From assembly GCA_965204775.1 (NCBI GenBank), contig CBDBFH010000008.1:62001-126000 (forward strand): 64,000 bases of DNA, in the 5' to 3' direction. A program made the translations under genes and the position numbers. The stretch's first letter is position 1. Each line of letters opens with the position of its first letter. The notes beneath the pieces were generated by a model. That model made no database searches, was not told the DNA's origin, and was given only the letters and a program-made list of their open reading frames with translations. Origin of the DNA: CBDBFH01 sp965204775 (lineage in GTDB: Bacteria; Pseudomonadota; Alphaproteobacteria; JAPOUT01; G958296285). Below, in pieces: positions 44,825 to 52,950 of the stretch.

Positions 44825-46927
44825 ATGCGGCCCGAAATACTCTTCCCACTCTTTGCCCCGGTCCGAAGCCTGCCCGGCGTCGGCCCCAAAATCGGGCAGC
44901 TGATCGCAAGTTTCGCCGGGGAAACCCTCGCCGCCCTCTGCCGTCATCTGCCCTCCGGCGTGATCGACTGGTCTTTTCGCCCAAAAATCAGCGAGCTGCA
45001 AGGCGGAAGGCGCGCCACCCTCGACCTGATCGTCGACCGCCACACCCCGCCCCCGCCCATCCGGCGCAACCTCCCCTACCGGATCGCCTGCCATGACGAA
45101 AGCGGGAGAATCGAGCTGGTCTTCTTTCGCGCGCAGAGCGATTACCTGTTGCGTATTCTGCCCCCCGGAGCGCGGCGCTATGTGAGCGGCACGGTTGAGT
45201 TTTTCAACGACCGGCCCCGGATCGTCCACCCCGATCATATTCTGAGCGAAGAGGAATTCGCCGCCCAACCCGAGGCGGAGCCGGTTTATCCGCTCACCGC
45301 CGGTCTGTCGGGGCGGATAGTGACGCGCACAATCCGCCACGCGCTGGAAAGATGCCCCGACCTGCCCGAATGGCAGGACCCGGCCTGGCTCAAGCAGCAG
45401 CACTGGCCTTCCTGGCAAGGCGCGCTGCGCCAGGCTCATGCGCCCCGCAGCGAGGCCGATCTGGATGCCCGCACCCCGTCCCGCCTGCGCCTGGCCTATG
45501 ACGAATTGCTCGCCAATCAGCTGGCGCTGGGGCTGACCCGCCAGTGGATGCGCAGTCTGCCGGGGCGGGCCTTTCCGCCGGGCCGGCGCCTGAAGGCCGG
45601 GACGCTGGCCGCCCTGCCCTTCACCCTGACCGGCGCGCAACAGCGCTGCCTGTCCGAGATCGCCGCCGATATGGCCCGGCCCGCGCCGATGCTTCGCCTT
45701 CTGCAGGGCGATGTCGGGAGCGGCAAGACCGTTGTCGCCTTTCTTGCCATGCTCGACGCCGTCGAGGCGGGGGCGCAGGCGGCGATCATGGCCCCGACCG
45801 AGATTCTCGCCCGCCAACACGCCGCCACTCTCGCCCCCCTCGCCCGGAGCGCCGGGCTGACCCTCAAATGCCTGACCGGAAATGAAAAGGGCAAGGCCAG
45901 GAGCGAGATTCTCGACGCCCTCGCCGACGGCTCCTGCCATATTCTCGCCGGAACCCACAGCCTGTTTCAGAAGGACGCGGCTTTCCGCGATCTGGGCTTT
46001 TGCGTGATTGACGAACAGCACCGCTTCGGGGTTCACCAGAGGCTGGCCCTGTCGTCGAAGGGGCGGGGGGTGGATGTGCTGGTGATGACGGCGACCCCGA
46101 TTCCGCGCACTCTGGCCCTGACCGTCTATGGCGATATGGAGGTCTCGCGCCTCGACGAGAAGCCGCCGGGGCAGAAACCCGTTCGGACCAGCGCGATTCC
46201 GGTCGAGCGGCTCGACGAGGTGATCGAAGCCGTCCGGCGGGCGCAGGCGCGGGGCGAGCGCATCTACTGGGTCTGCCCCCTGATTGAGGCGGGGGACGTC
46301 TCGGCGCGGGCGGTGGCGCCTCTGTCCGCCGCGCTGGAGCGGCGCGAGGCCCTGTCCAAAGCGCTGCCCTGCGAGGTCGGCCTCGTTCATGGCCGCATGA
46401 AAACTGAGGACAAAGACAAGGTGCTGACCCGCTTTCAGTCGGGCGAAGCGCCGGTTCTGGTTGCGACCACGGTGGTCGAGGTTGGTATCGACGTGCCGGA
46501 GGCGTCGGTGATGGTGATTGAACATGCCGAGCGCTTTGGTCTGGCCCAGCTGCATCAGTTGCGGGGCCGGGTCGGGCGCGGGCGCAGGCCCGCCGCCTGC
46601 CTTCTGCTTTACCGGGGGCCTTTGGGGGAGGCGGCCAAAGCGCGCCTTTCCATGATGCGGGCGAGCAATGACGGCTTCCGGATCGCGGAGGAAGACCTGC
46701 GCCTTCGCGGCGGGGGCGAGATGCTGGGGACGCGGCAGAGCGGGTTGCCGGAGTTCCGCCTTGCCGATCCGTCCCGGCACGCCGATCTGCTGGTTGCGGC
46801 GCGGGACGATGCGGCGGCGGTCCTGGAGGGCGACCCGTTTTTGAAGTCGGCGCGGGGCGAGGCGCTGCGGGTTTTGCTCTATCTGTTCAGCCGCGAGGAG
46901 GCGGTGCGCTATTTGCGCTCCGGCTGA
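44825..46927 (+). CDS. recG: ATP-dependent DNA helicase RecG
   Basis: Branch-migration and fork-reversal helicase of 700 residues. The wedge domain begins with SLPGVGPKIGQLIASF. The motor has LQGDVGSGKTVVAFLAML (Walker A near residue 300), DEQHRFGVHQR (motif II), TATPIPRTLALTVYGD and GRVGRGRRPAACLLLY. It ends in a standard C-terminal segment. It is divergent from sdhE-mfd and its last 19 bases overlap the convergent DUF502 gene. recG, sdhE and mfd commonly cluster in alphaproteobacteria. Confidence 0.96.
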   Translation: MRPEILFPLFAPVRSLPGVGPKIGQLIASFAGETLAALCRHLPSGVIDWSFRPKISELQGGRRATLDLIVDRHTPPPPIRRNLPYRIACHDESGRIELVFFRAQSDYLLRILPPGARRYVSGTVEFFNDRPRIVHPDHILSEEEFAAQPEAEPVYPLTAGLSGRIVTRTIRHALERCPDLPEWQDPAWLKQQHWPSWQGALRQAHAPRSEADLDARTPSRLRLAYDELLANQLALGLTRQWMRSLPGRAFPPGRRLKAGTLAALPFTLTGAQQRCLSEIAADMARPAPMLRLLQGDVGSGKTVVAFLAMLDAVEAGAQAAIMAPTEILARQHAATLAPLARSAGLTLKCLTGNEKGKARSEILDALADGSCHILAGTHSLFQKDAAFRDLGFCVIDEQHRFGVHQRLALSSKGRGVDVLVMTATPIPRTLALTVYGDMEVSRLDEKPPGQKPVRTSAIPVERLDEVIEAVRRAQARGERIYWVCPLIEAGDVSARAVAPLSAALERREALSKALPCEVGLVHGRMKTEDKDKVLTRFQSGEAPVLVATTVVEVGIDVPEASVMVIEHAERFGLAQLHQLRGRVGRGRRPAACLLLYRGPLGEAAKARLSMMRASNDGFRIAEEDLRLRGGGEMLGTRQSGLPEFRLADPSRHADLLVAARDDAAAVLEGDPFLKSARGEALRVLLYLFSREEAVRYLRSG

Positions 46928-47655
46928 AGGGCGGCGTTCGGCTCGACCAGCCCTGCCGAGATGACCATGCGGGCGGCTTCTTCGACGCTCATGGCGAGCG
47001 GGGTGATTTTGCTCCGGGGCAGGAAGAGGAGGAAGCCGGAGGTCGGGTTTGGGGTTGTGGGCAGGAAGACGCCGACAATATCGTCGCCCGGCTCTTTGGG
47101 GATTTTGGCGGCGACCTCGCCCCGGCTGGTGGAGGTGAAGAAGACGAGGGCATAGAGGCCGGGGCGGGGGTATTCGATCATCCCGGCCTCCTGGAAGGAC
47201 TCGCCGCCGCGCGAGAGGGCGGTTTCGAAGATCTGCTTGAGCGCGCCATAGATGCTGCGCACGACGGGCATGCGGTCGATGATCTGCTCTCCGGCGGTGA
47301 GCAGCGCCCGGCCCATGAAATTGGCGGTGAGCGCGCCGAGCAGGATGAGGAAGACCACCGAGGCCAGAATCCCCAGTCCCGGAATTGAAAACGGCATCCA
47401 TTGGGCGGGCTGATAGGCGTCCGGGACGAAGGTGAGGAACCAGCCGTCGACGAGTTCGATGAACCAGTCTACAACGACGATAGTGATCCCGATGGGCGCG
47501 GCGATGATGATTCCGGTCAGGAAATAGCCGCGCAATGCGACCAGAATCCGGCGGAACAGGCTAGCCTGTGACAGGCTCTCCTGCGGCGGGCGGGCCTGCT
47601 TCAGGCTAGCCTGTTTGCGGGTTTTGGGAGCGGTGGGGGATTTGCTTCTGGCCAT
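46909..47655 (-). CDS. DUF502 family membrane protein
   Basis: About 248 residues from the ATG at 47655. Two strong membrane segments (GYFLTGIIIAAPIGITIVVV and LGILASVVFLILLGALTANF) are followed by a soluble region. The DUF502 landmarks are ERMP-like DRMPVVRSIYGALKQI, GDDIVGVFLPTTPNPTSGFLLFLP and MSVEEAARMVISAGL. Function is unknown. The association with recG and sdhE is a conserved alphaproteobacterial neighbourhood. A 5' extension to 47742 is possible but not supported by homology. Confidence 0.88.
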   Translation of the reverse strand: MARSKSPTAPKTRKQASLKQARPPQESLSQASLFRRILVALRGYFLTGIIIAAPIGITIVVVDWFIELVDGWFLTFVPDAYQPAQWMPFSIPGLGILASVVFLILLGALTANFMGRALLTAGEQIIDRMPVVRSIYGALKQIFETALSRGGESFQEAGMIEYPRPGLYALVFFTSTSRGEVAAKIPKEPGDDIVGVFLPTTPNPTSGFLLFLPRSKITPLAMSVEEAARMVISAGLVEPNAALQPERK

Positions 47656-47754
47656 GCCGCATGATGGCCAAAGCGCGTGCCGAGGGCAAGTCTCGACATG
47701 CCGGGGCGGGGCCACTAGAATGACGGATTGCGGAAGGGGCAAGGGATAAAGCCC

Positions 47755-48885
47755 ATGCGAAGGGTTCTGTTATTTGCCGCCCTGCTCATTCTGGTTTTGG
47801 GTGCGGGGATCGGCTGGTTTTTCCTGTTTGGGGGCGGCGGGGCGGCGCTGGTCCGTTGGGCGTTAAAGCCGGATCAGGAATTTTCCGCCTACCGGCCTCC
47901 TCCTGCGCCCGACTATTCCGATCCGCGGTCCTGGGCGGGGCTTCCGGGGCGCAACGACAAGGCCGATGTCCGCCCGGCGGGGGAATCTGCGGCCTCGCGC
48001 GAGGAGCAGCGGTCGGCGCGGGCCGATGTTTTTTTCATCCATCCGACGACCTATATCAACTCCGATAGCTGGAACGGGCCTCTCGACGATGAAGACGCCG
48101 CCGACTTTCTTGAGAACGGCGTGATGCGCTTTCAGGCGAGCGCCTTCAATCTGTGCTGCCGGGTCTATGCGCCGCGCTACCGGCAGGCGACGTTATGGTC
48201 GTTTATGGACCCGGGGCGGGACGGGGTGAAGGCGCTGGCGCTGGCCTATACCGATGTGCGGCGGGCGTTTGAGCATTTCATTTTGCGCTTCAACCGGGGG
48301 CGGCCCTTCATTCTGGCGTCGCATTCGCAGGGATCGGCGCATGGTTCGCGGCTGCTGCAGGAGGTGATTGCCGCCGACCCCGATTTGCGCGGACGGATGA
48401 TTGCGGCCTATCTGATCGGGACGCCGCTTCCGGCTGATTTGGGGATCGGCATGGCGGCCTGTGACGGCCCGGAGCAGACGGGGTGTTACATGAACTGGAA
48501 CGCGGTTGATTCAAGCGAAGGCCGCGAGACATGGCTGGAGAGCGACCGGGTCTGGCTGGGAGGAGAGATGACCTCGCTGACGGGCCGTCCGCTTTTGTGC
48601 GTCAATCCTCTGGACTGGCGCAAGGACGGGAGCGCGCCTGCCGGCGCCAACAAGGGTTCGCTGCCCGGCAATGCGGAGGAGGAGATGCCGGGGCTGGTGC
48701 CGGGCCTGACCGGCGCGCGCTGTGAGAACGGGCTGCTCGTGCTTACAGAACCGCCGGAGGACCGGGCGGGCTTTTCGACGCTGGTGAACGAAGGCGATTA
48801 TCACGTCTATGACTATAATCTGTTCTACGCGAACATCCGCGAGAACGCGGCGGCAAGGGCCGGGGCGTTTTTGAAAGGCAGATAG
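47755..48885 (+). CDS. DUF3089 alpha/beta-hydrolase-like protein, membrane anchored
   Basis: A 376-residue protein with an N-terminal transmembrane anchor or uncleaved signal (LLFAALLILVLGAGIGWFFLFGG). The periplasmic domain matches DUF3089: VFFIHPTTYINSDSWN, YAPRYRQATLWSF, ASHSQGSAHGSRLL and EGDYHVYDYNLFYANIRENA. HSQGS is the nucleophile elbow of an alpha/beta hydrolase, so esterase- or lipase-like activity is plausible but unproven. AAGGG lies nine bases before the start. Confidence 0.85.
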   Translation: MRRVLLFAALLILVLGAGIGWFFLFGGGGAALVRWALKPDQEFSAYRPPPAPDYSDPRSWAGLPGRNDKADVRPAGESAASREEQRSARADVFFIHPTTYINSDSWNGPLDDEDAADFLENGVMRFQASAFNLCCRVYAPRYRQATLWSFMDPGRDGVKALALAYTDVRRAFEHFILRFNRGRPFILASHSQGSAHGSRLLQEVIAADPDLRGRMIAAYLIGTPLPADLGIGMAACDGPEQTGCYMNWNAVDSSEGRETWLESDRVWLGGEMTSLTGRPLLCVNPLDWRKDGSAPAGANKGSLPGNAEEEMPGLVPGLTGARCENGLLVLTEPPEDRAGFSTLVNEGDYHVYDYNLFYANIRENAAARAGAFLKGR

Positions 48886-48924
48886 AGATTCTCGTTTTGA
48901 TGGAGAATTTATATTCGGATAGAT

Positions 48925-49653
48925 TTATATGCCGTTGATCAGAGTTCTCAGATGGGATGCCAGTCGATCCAAGCCGAACCAGTTTGGGTCGTCCTGCATC
49001 AATACTTTTGGTGTTCGCGGCAAAGTTCCATCCCCAAGAGCAATCGTCACCGGAAGGCACACGCGCCAGTCATCATAGGCCTTGCGCCTCAATTCGTCAT
49101 CGGTCGAAACGCCATAAAACTTTTTGAGCCAGGTAATTGCCTTCCTGTTTTCGATGAGCGGCAAACCGCGATCCAAGGATTTGCTGCGGAAAATCGCGTT
49201 TGAGACATTACATAACAAAACATCGAAATCGCCCACTTGATAACGGTCATTATGCTTTTTAACAAAATTGCTTCTCGACCTATGGCACTTAACAGCAAAG
49301 TGCGGCGCATTTGTCATTGGCGTGCCAAGGCTGAACTTTCCACGAACGGCATTTTTTGTCTCTGCCTTCAGGCGTTTACCTGTCCGCTTATAGGTAATGC
49401 TCACGTCTTCGTCAGAAGACTTGATCCCGGGCTGAGGGTTGAGATTCAACTTTTCGACCAACCAATCACGTGAGTCTAATTCCTGCCGAAGCACCGCCGC
49501 GCCGATGTATTCTGTCGCCTTGCCGCGAATCATCGGGAGCACCTTCTGGTCTTCAAGAATATCCAACAGGTCGTCCTGCGGGATGTTGTAAGTGTCGCAG
49601 TATTCCCGGATGCTTTTGTAGACGCGCATGGCGTCCTCTTGCTGATCAGGCAT
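48925..49653 (-). CDS. Putative type II restriction endonuclease
   Basis: A 242-residue protein with no close family I can name. A PD-(D/E)xK-like core is visible: Asp83 in DEDVSITYK, then E98-T-K100 in KAETKNA, with the expected spacing. Its position directly after, and overlapping by eight bases, an N6-adenine methyltransferase gene is the strongest evidence for a restriction partner. Codon use is clearly more AT-rich than in the flanking DUF3089 and TauD genes, consistent with acquisition as a mobile R-M unit. An internal ATG at 49629 is an alternative start. Recognition sequence unknown. Confidence 0.7.
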   Translation of the reverse strand: MPDQQEDAMRVYKSIREYCDTYNIPQDDLLDILEDQKVLPMIRGKATEYIGAAVLRQELDSRDWLVEKLNLNPQPGIKSSDEDVSITYKRTGKRLKAETKNAVRGKFSLGTPMTNAPHFAVKCHRSRSNFVKKHNDRYQVGDFDVLLCNVSNAIFRSKSLDRGLPLIENRKAITWLKKFYGVSTDDELRRKAYDDWRVCLPVTIALGDGTLPRTPKVLMQDDPNWFGLDRLASHLRTLINGI

Positions 49654-50554
49654 GGTAGTTGCGGATGAACAGCTCCCGCCCTTTTTCTCTGACTCCTCGG
49701 AACCCGTCCTTGAGCTTAACGCCGTTGCGCTGGTCGTCAGTTCTGTTAATGGTGTAGTTCCAGCGCTTGTTGTTCACTGAATCGACCCAATCATACATCG
49801 ACCACACGCCGGGGTGGTCGTCATAGGTTAATAGAAACATCAGCCGATTGGCGTTCCGCTTTAAACAGGCGGCAAGCCGCTCGTGGTCGTCATGGCCGAA
49901 GGTGCAGTTATAGAACTTCTGCTGGTCTGCAGCATAGTAGGGTGGATCGACGAATGCGAAACTTCCATTCGGCAGGGCATCAATGACCAGTTCGAAATCC
50001 ATTGAAGTCAATTCAATGCCTTGCAACTTATCTGAGACGGTGCGTAGATGCGGCGGCCAGTTCTTGGGGGTCATTGAGTATTTGCGCCCATAACCCCAAT
50101 AGCAATTCTCAGGGCGCATGATCCCGCTGTAAGATGTGCGATTCAGGTAAAACCAGCGAAACGCTCGCATCAGTCCGTCGGTCGGTTTGTATTTGTCCTT
50201 GTAGTAAGCGTGGTTCTTCTTTGTTGCCTTTACGCCTTCGAGAAGGGTGATCAGGTCTTCAACCCGGTCCCGGATTTGCCGAAATGTGTTGATCAAGTCG
50301 TAGTCGAGATCATTGAGGATGGAGAAATCAGACGGCTTTTTCGCGAAGAACACACTGGCTCCGCCAGCAAACGGTTCGCAGTAATTATCATGCGGCGGAA
50401 TCTCGTCAAGGATCAAACGCCTTGCGTAGAACTTGCCGCCCGGATACCTGAAAGGAGAATTCGAGCGGTTTGACCTGGGAAGCAGAGCAGATTTGCCTTG
50501 TCTCTGCGCTCTCAAGGCCGTGCTTCCCGGCTGAACGAAAAGATCGGCGCTCAC
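49646..50554 (-). CDS. D12-class N6-adenine DNA methyltransferase
   Basis: A 302-residue Dam-like (alpha group) methylase. FRYPGGK at 35-41 and EPFAGGASVFF at 60-70 form the S-adenosylmethionine site. DPPYY at 203-207 is the catalytic motif IV. The central target-recognition segment (FYLNRTSYSGIMRPEN) is typical of D12 enzymes. Paired with the endonuclease-like gene downstream it would protect host DNA. The N-terminal 30 residues are unconserved, so the true start may be internal. The 203-base gap upstream (50555-50757) contains no recognised feature. Confidence 0.93.
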   Translation of the reverse strand: MSADLFVQPGSTALRAQRQGKSALLPRSNRSNSPFRYPGGKFYARRLILDEIPPHDNYCEPFAGGASVFFAKKPSDFSILNDLDYDLINTFRQIRDRVEDLITLLEGVKATKKNHAYYKDKYKPTDGLMRAFRWFYLNRTSYSGIMRPENCYWGYGRKYSMTPKNWPPHLRTVSDKLQGIELTSMDFELVIDALPNGSFAFVDPPYYAADQQKFYNCTFGHDDHERLAACLKRNANRLMFLLTYDDHPGVWSMYDWVDSVNNKRWNYTINRTDDQRNGVKLKDGFRGVREKGRELFIRNYHA

Positions 50555-50757
50555 AACCCAAGCAACCGAGCACTGTTAAGATAACGCCGGATCATGCGGT
50601 CAACAATCTCCCCCATTGAGCAGATATCGGTCAGCCCAGCCTTGGGAAGCGAACCATCTGCGAGTCGCAATATAGAAAAAATACTTTTTTGGCAGCCCCG
50701 TCAATAGAAGCCCTCACAGGTGCTTTTGATAGAGCCGGGGAGTTGTCTGACGCCGAA

Positions 50758-51678
50758 TCAGACCGGCCTGTCGCCCTCGATGGTCGCCCGCTCCATGACC
50801 CGCACCTGCGGCCAGTAGTCCGAAACCGCATAATGCTGCGTCGAGCGGTTGTCCCAGAAGGCCAGCGAATTCACCCGCCAACGAAAGCGGCACTGATATT
50901 CCGGAATCGACGCCTGCCGGTATAAATGCTCCAGAAGGGGTTTGGCCTCCGAGTCCTTCATCCCCTTGATCCCCTGCGTGAAGCCGACATTTACATAAAT
51001 CCCCTTGCGCCCGGTGTCCGGATGGGTGCGAACCACCGGATGCTCGGCCTTCGGATATTGCCTGTTGAAATCTTCAATCTCCTTCCGGCTCGCCCCCTGC
51101 TTGATCAGGCGAAGGCGGAACAGGGCAAAATCATGGATCGCGGTCAAGCCGTCAATCCGATGCTTGACCTCGTCGGACAGACCCTCATAAGCCGCATACA
51201 TGTCGGAAAACAGGGTGTCGCCGCCACTCTCCGGAATCTGCCGCGCCCGCAAAATCGACCCCAGCGACGGCTTCAAACGCCACGTCACATCGCTGTGCCA
51301 GGCATTCTCCTTGCCCCGGCTTTCCCGGTCGTGCCGGATGACGATGATCTCCGGAAAGTCGTCATGCGGCATCGCAAAGGGATGAACCTCAAGCGTCCCA
51401 AACTGGCGCGCAAACGCCACATGCTCCCCGGTCGTGATGTCCTGCTCGCGGAAGAACAGAACTTTCCAGTCCAGCAAAGCCTGATAAAGCTTTGTTTTTT
51501 GTGAATCTTTCAGGGGCTGGCCAAGATCAATCCCGCCGATCTCGGCCCCGATTGAAGGCGAAAGCGGCTGGATTGAGAACCCGGCGTCCTTCCGGACTTC
51601 CGCCCTCAAAGAGAGCGGCAGACCCGGAAGCAAATCTTCAAGCGCCTTCGGCTCCGATGATTGCGACTGAACAGACAT
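50758..51678 (-). CDS. TauD/TfdA-family Fe(II)/2-oxoglutarate dioxygenase
   Basis: A 306-residue oxygenase. The iron facial triad is His128-x-Asp130 (NAWHSDVTW) and His282 (STQHYAVSDYW). Arg at 293 or 297 is positioned to bind 2-oxoglutarate. GDTLFSDMYAAYEGLS is another family block. Relatives hydroxylate taurine, alkyl sulfates, aryloxyacetates and other small acids; the substrate is not predictable here. The first 41 bases overlap the 3' end of the thiolase gene upstream, indicating cotranscription. Confidence 0.9.
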   Translation of the reverse strand: MSVQSQSSEPKALEDLLPGLPLSLRAEVRKDAGFSIQPLSPSIGAEIGGIDLGQPLKDSQKTKLYQALLDWKVLFFREQDITTGEHVAFARQFGTLEVHPFAMPHDDFPEIIVIRHDRESRGKENAWHSDVTWRLKPSLGSILRARQIPESGGDTLFSDMYAAYEGLSDEVKHRIDGLTAIHDFALFRLRLIKQGASRKEIEDFNRQYPKAEHPVVRTHPDTGRKGIYVNVGFTQGIKGMKDSEAKPLLEHLYRQASIPEYQCRFRWRVNSLAFWDNRSTQHYAVSDYWPQVRVMERATIEGDRPV

Positions 51679-52843
51679 TAGATGAGGGCGCTCCTCCCAG
51701 ATTATGCGTCAGAGCGATTTTCGGGTCAGGCAGTTGACGCTCCCCTGCCCTGCCCAGCAATTGCAGATACATCTCGTAGAGCATCCGCAGGCCGCTGGCG
51801 CCAATCGGGTGTCCGAAACATTTGAGGCCGCCGTCGATCTGACAGGGCACCTTGCCATCGGAGTCATAGAAGCCGTTCATCACATCCTTGACCGCACCGC
51901 CTTCCGGCGAAATGAAGAGGTCTTCCATGGTCACCATTTCGGTGATCGAGAAGCAGTCATGGACTTCCATCATGCTGACCTGCTCGCGGGGGCGCTCGAT
52001 TCCGGCCTCCTGATAGGCCTTTTTGGCCGCGATCCGGGCGGTGTGGAAATAGGTTCCGTCCCAGGAATTATGCTGCGCCTCCAGTCCGTTGGAGAGCGAC
52101 AATTGCAGGGCCTTGACCGTGACCACTGCCTTGTTTTTGCCGAGCGCGCGGGCGATTTCCGGGGTGGCGACAATTGCCGCCGCCGCGCCGTCGGAGACGC
52201 CGCAGCAGTCGAACAGCCCCAGAGGCTCGGCGATCATCGGGGCATTGATGACCTGCTCCTCGGAGACCGCCTTGCGCAGATGGGCTTTCGGGTTCTTCGC
52301 GCCGTTGGCGTGGCTCTTGACCGAGACATGAGCGATGGCGCGCTTGAGGTCTTCCTTGCCGACCTTGTGCTTGGCCCGGTAGGCCGAGGCCAGCTGGGCG
52401 AAGGAGCCGGGGGCCGATCCATTGGGGGCGTGCTGGGGAATCAGGGTTCCCATATTGCCGGTGGGCAGGCCGCCATATCCGGTGTCCTTGAGTTTCTCGA
52501 CGCCGAGGGCGAGCGCGATGTCCGCCGCTCCGGCGGCGACCGCATAGACCGCGCCGCGAAACGCCTCGGAGCCGGAGGCGCAGAAATTCTCCACCCGCGT
52601 CACCGCGATATTCGGGAGCCGCAGTGCAATCGAAAGCGGGGTGCCGCCCTTGCCGGTTCCGATCTCGTCGATATGGGTTGAGAACCACGCGGCGTCGAGC
52701 TGGCTGGGCTCGATCCCGGAGTCCTGCATGGCTTCGAGGTAGGCCTCGACCATCAAATCTTCCGGCCCGGAATTCCAGCGTTCGCCGAATTTCGAGCACC
52801 CCATGCCCAGGATCGCCACCTTGTCCTTAATGCCAGACGCCAT
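51638..52843 (-). CDS. Thiolase / SCP-x-like acetyl-CoA acyltransferase
   Basis: A 401-residue thiolase-superfamily protein of the single-chain SCP-x-like type. The nucleophile is Cys88 in VENFCASGSEAFRGA. The distal elements are MEVHDCFSITEM and GGLKCFGHPIGASGLRM. This class cleaves 3-ketoacyl-CoA, often in lipid or sterol side-chain oxidation. A DUF35-type partner often found beside such thiolases is not present here. It is followed by the TauD gene with a 41-base overlap and preceded by the amidohydrolase gene (107-base gap). Confidence 0.88.
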   Translation of the reverse strand: MASGIKDKVAILGMGCSKFGERWNSGPEDLMVEAYLEAMQDSGIEPSQLDAAWFSTHIDEIGTGKGGTPLSIALRLPNIAVTRVENFCASGSEAFRGAVYAVAAGAADIALALGVEKLKDTGYGGLPTGNMGTLIPQHAPNGSAPGSFAQLASAYRAKHKVGKEDLKRAIAHVSVKSHANGAKNPKAHLRKAVSEEQVINAPMIAEPLGLFDCCGVSDGAAAAIVATPEIARALGKNKAVVTVKALQLSLSNGLEAQHNSWDGTYFHTARIAAKKAYQEAGIERPREQVSMMEVHDCFSITEMVTMEDLFISPEGGAVKDVMNGFYDSDGKVPCQIDGGLKCFGHPIGASGLRMLYEMYLQLLGRAGERQLPDPKIALTHNLGGAPSSNVCSVAIIGAEGA

Positions 52844-52950
52844 TGTTCTTCTCCCTCTTGTTCTGCCGAATCGAAAAGAGCCTCCAGGCGATTCCCCCGG
52901 AGGCCGGAAAGTTTACCCCTCTGCCCCCGCCGCTTCAAGCATGCGTTGCG

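Noticed and set aside
44747..47401. 884-codon frame opposite recG
   Set aside because: Low-complexity composition, overlaps recG completely and crosses into the sdhE promoter; recG is certain.
50631..50831. Short minus-strand frame in the gap upstream of the methylase
   Set aside because: No motif, no ribosome site, overlaps the end of the TauD gene in another frame.
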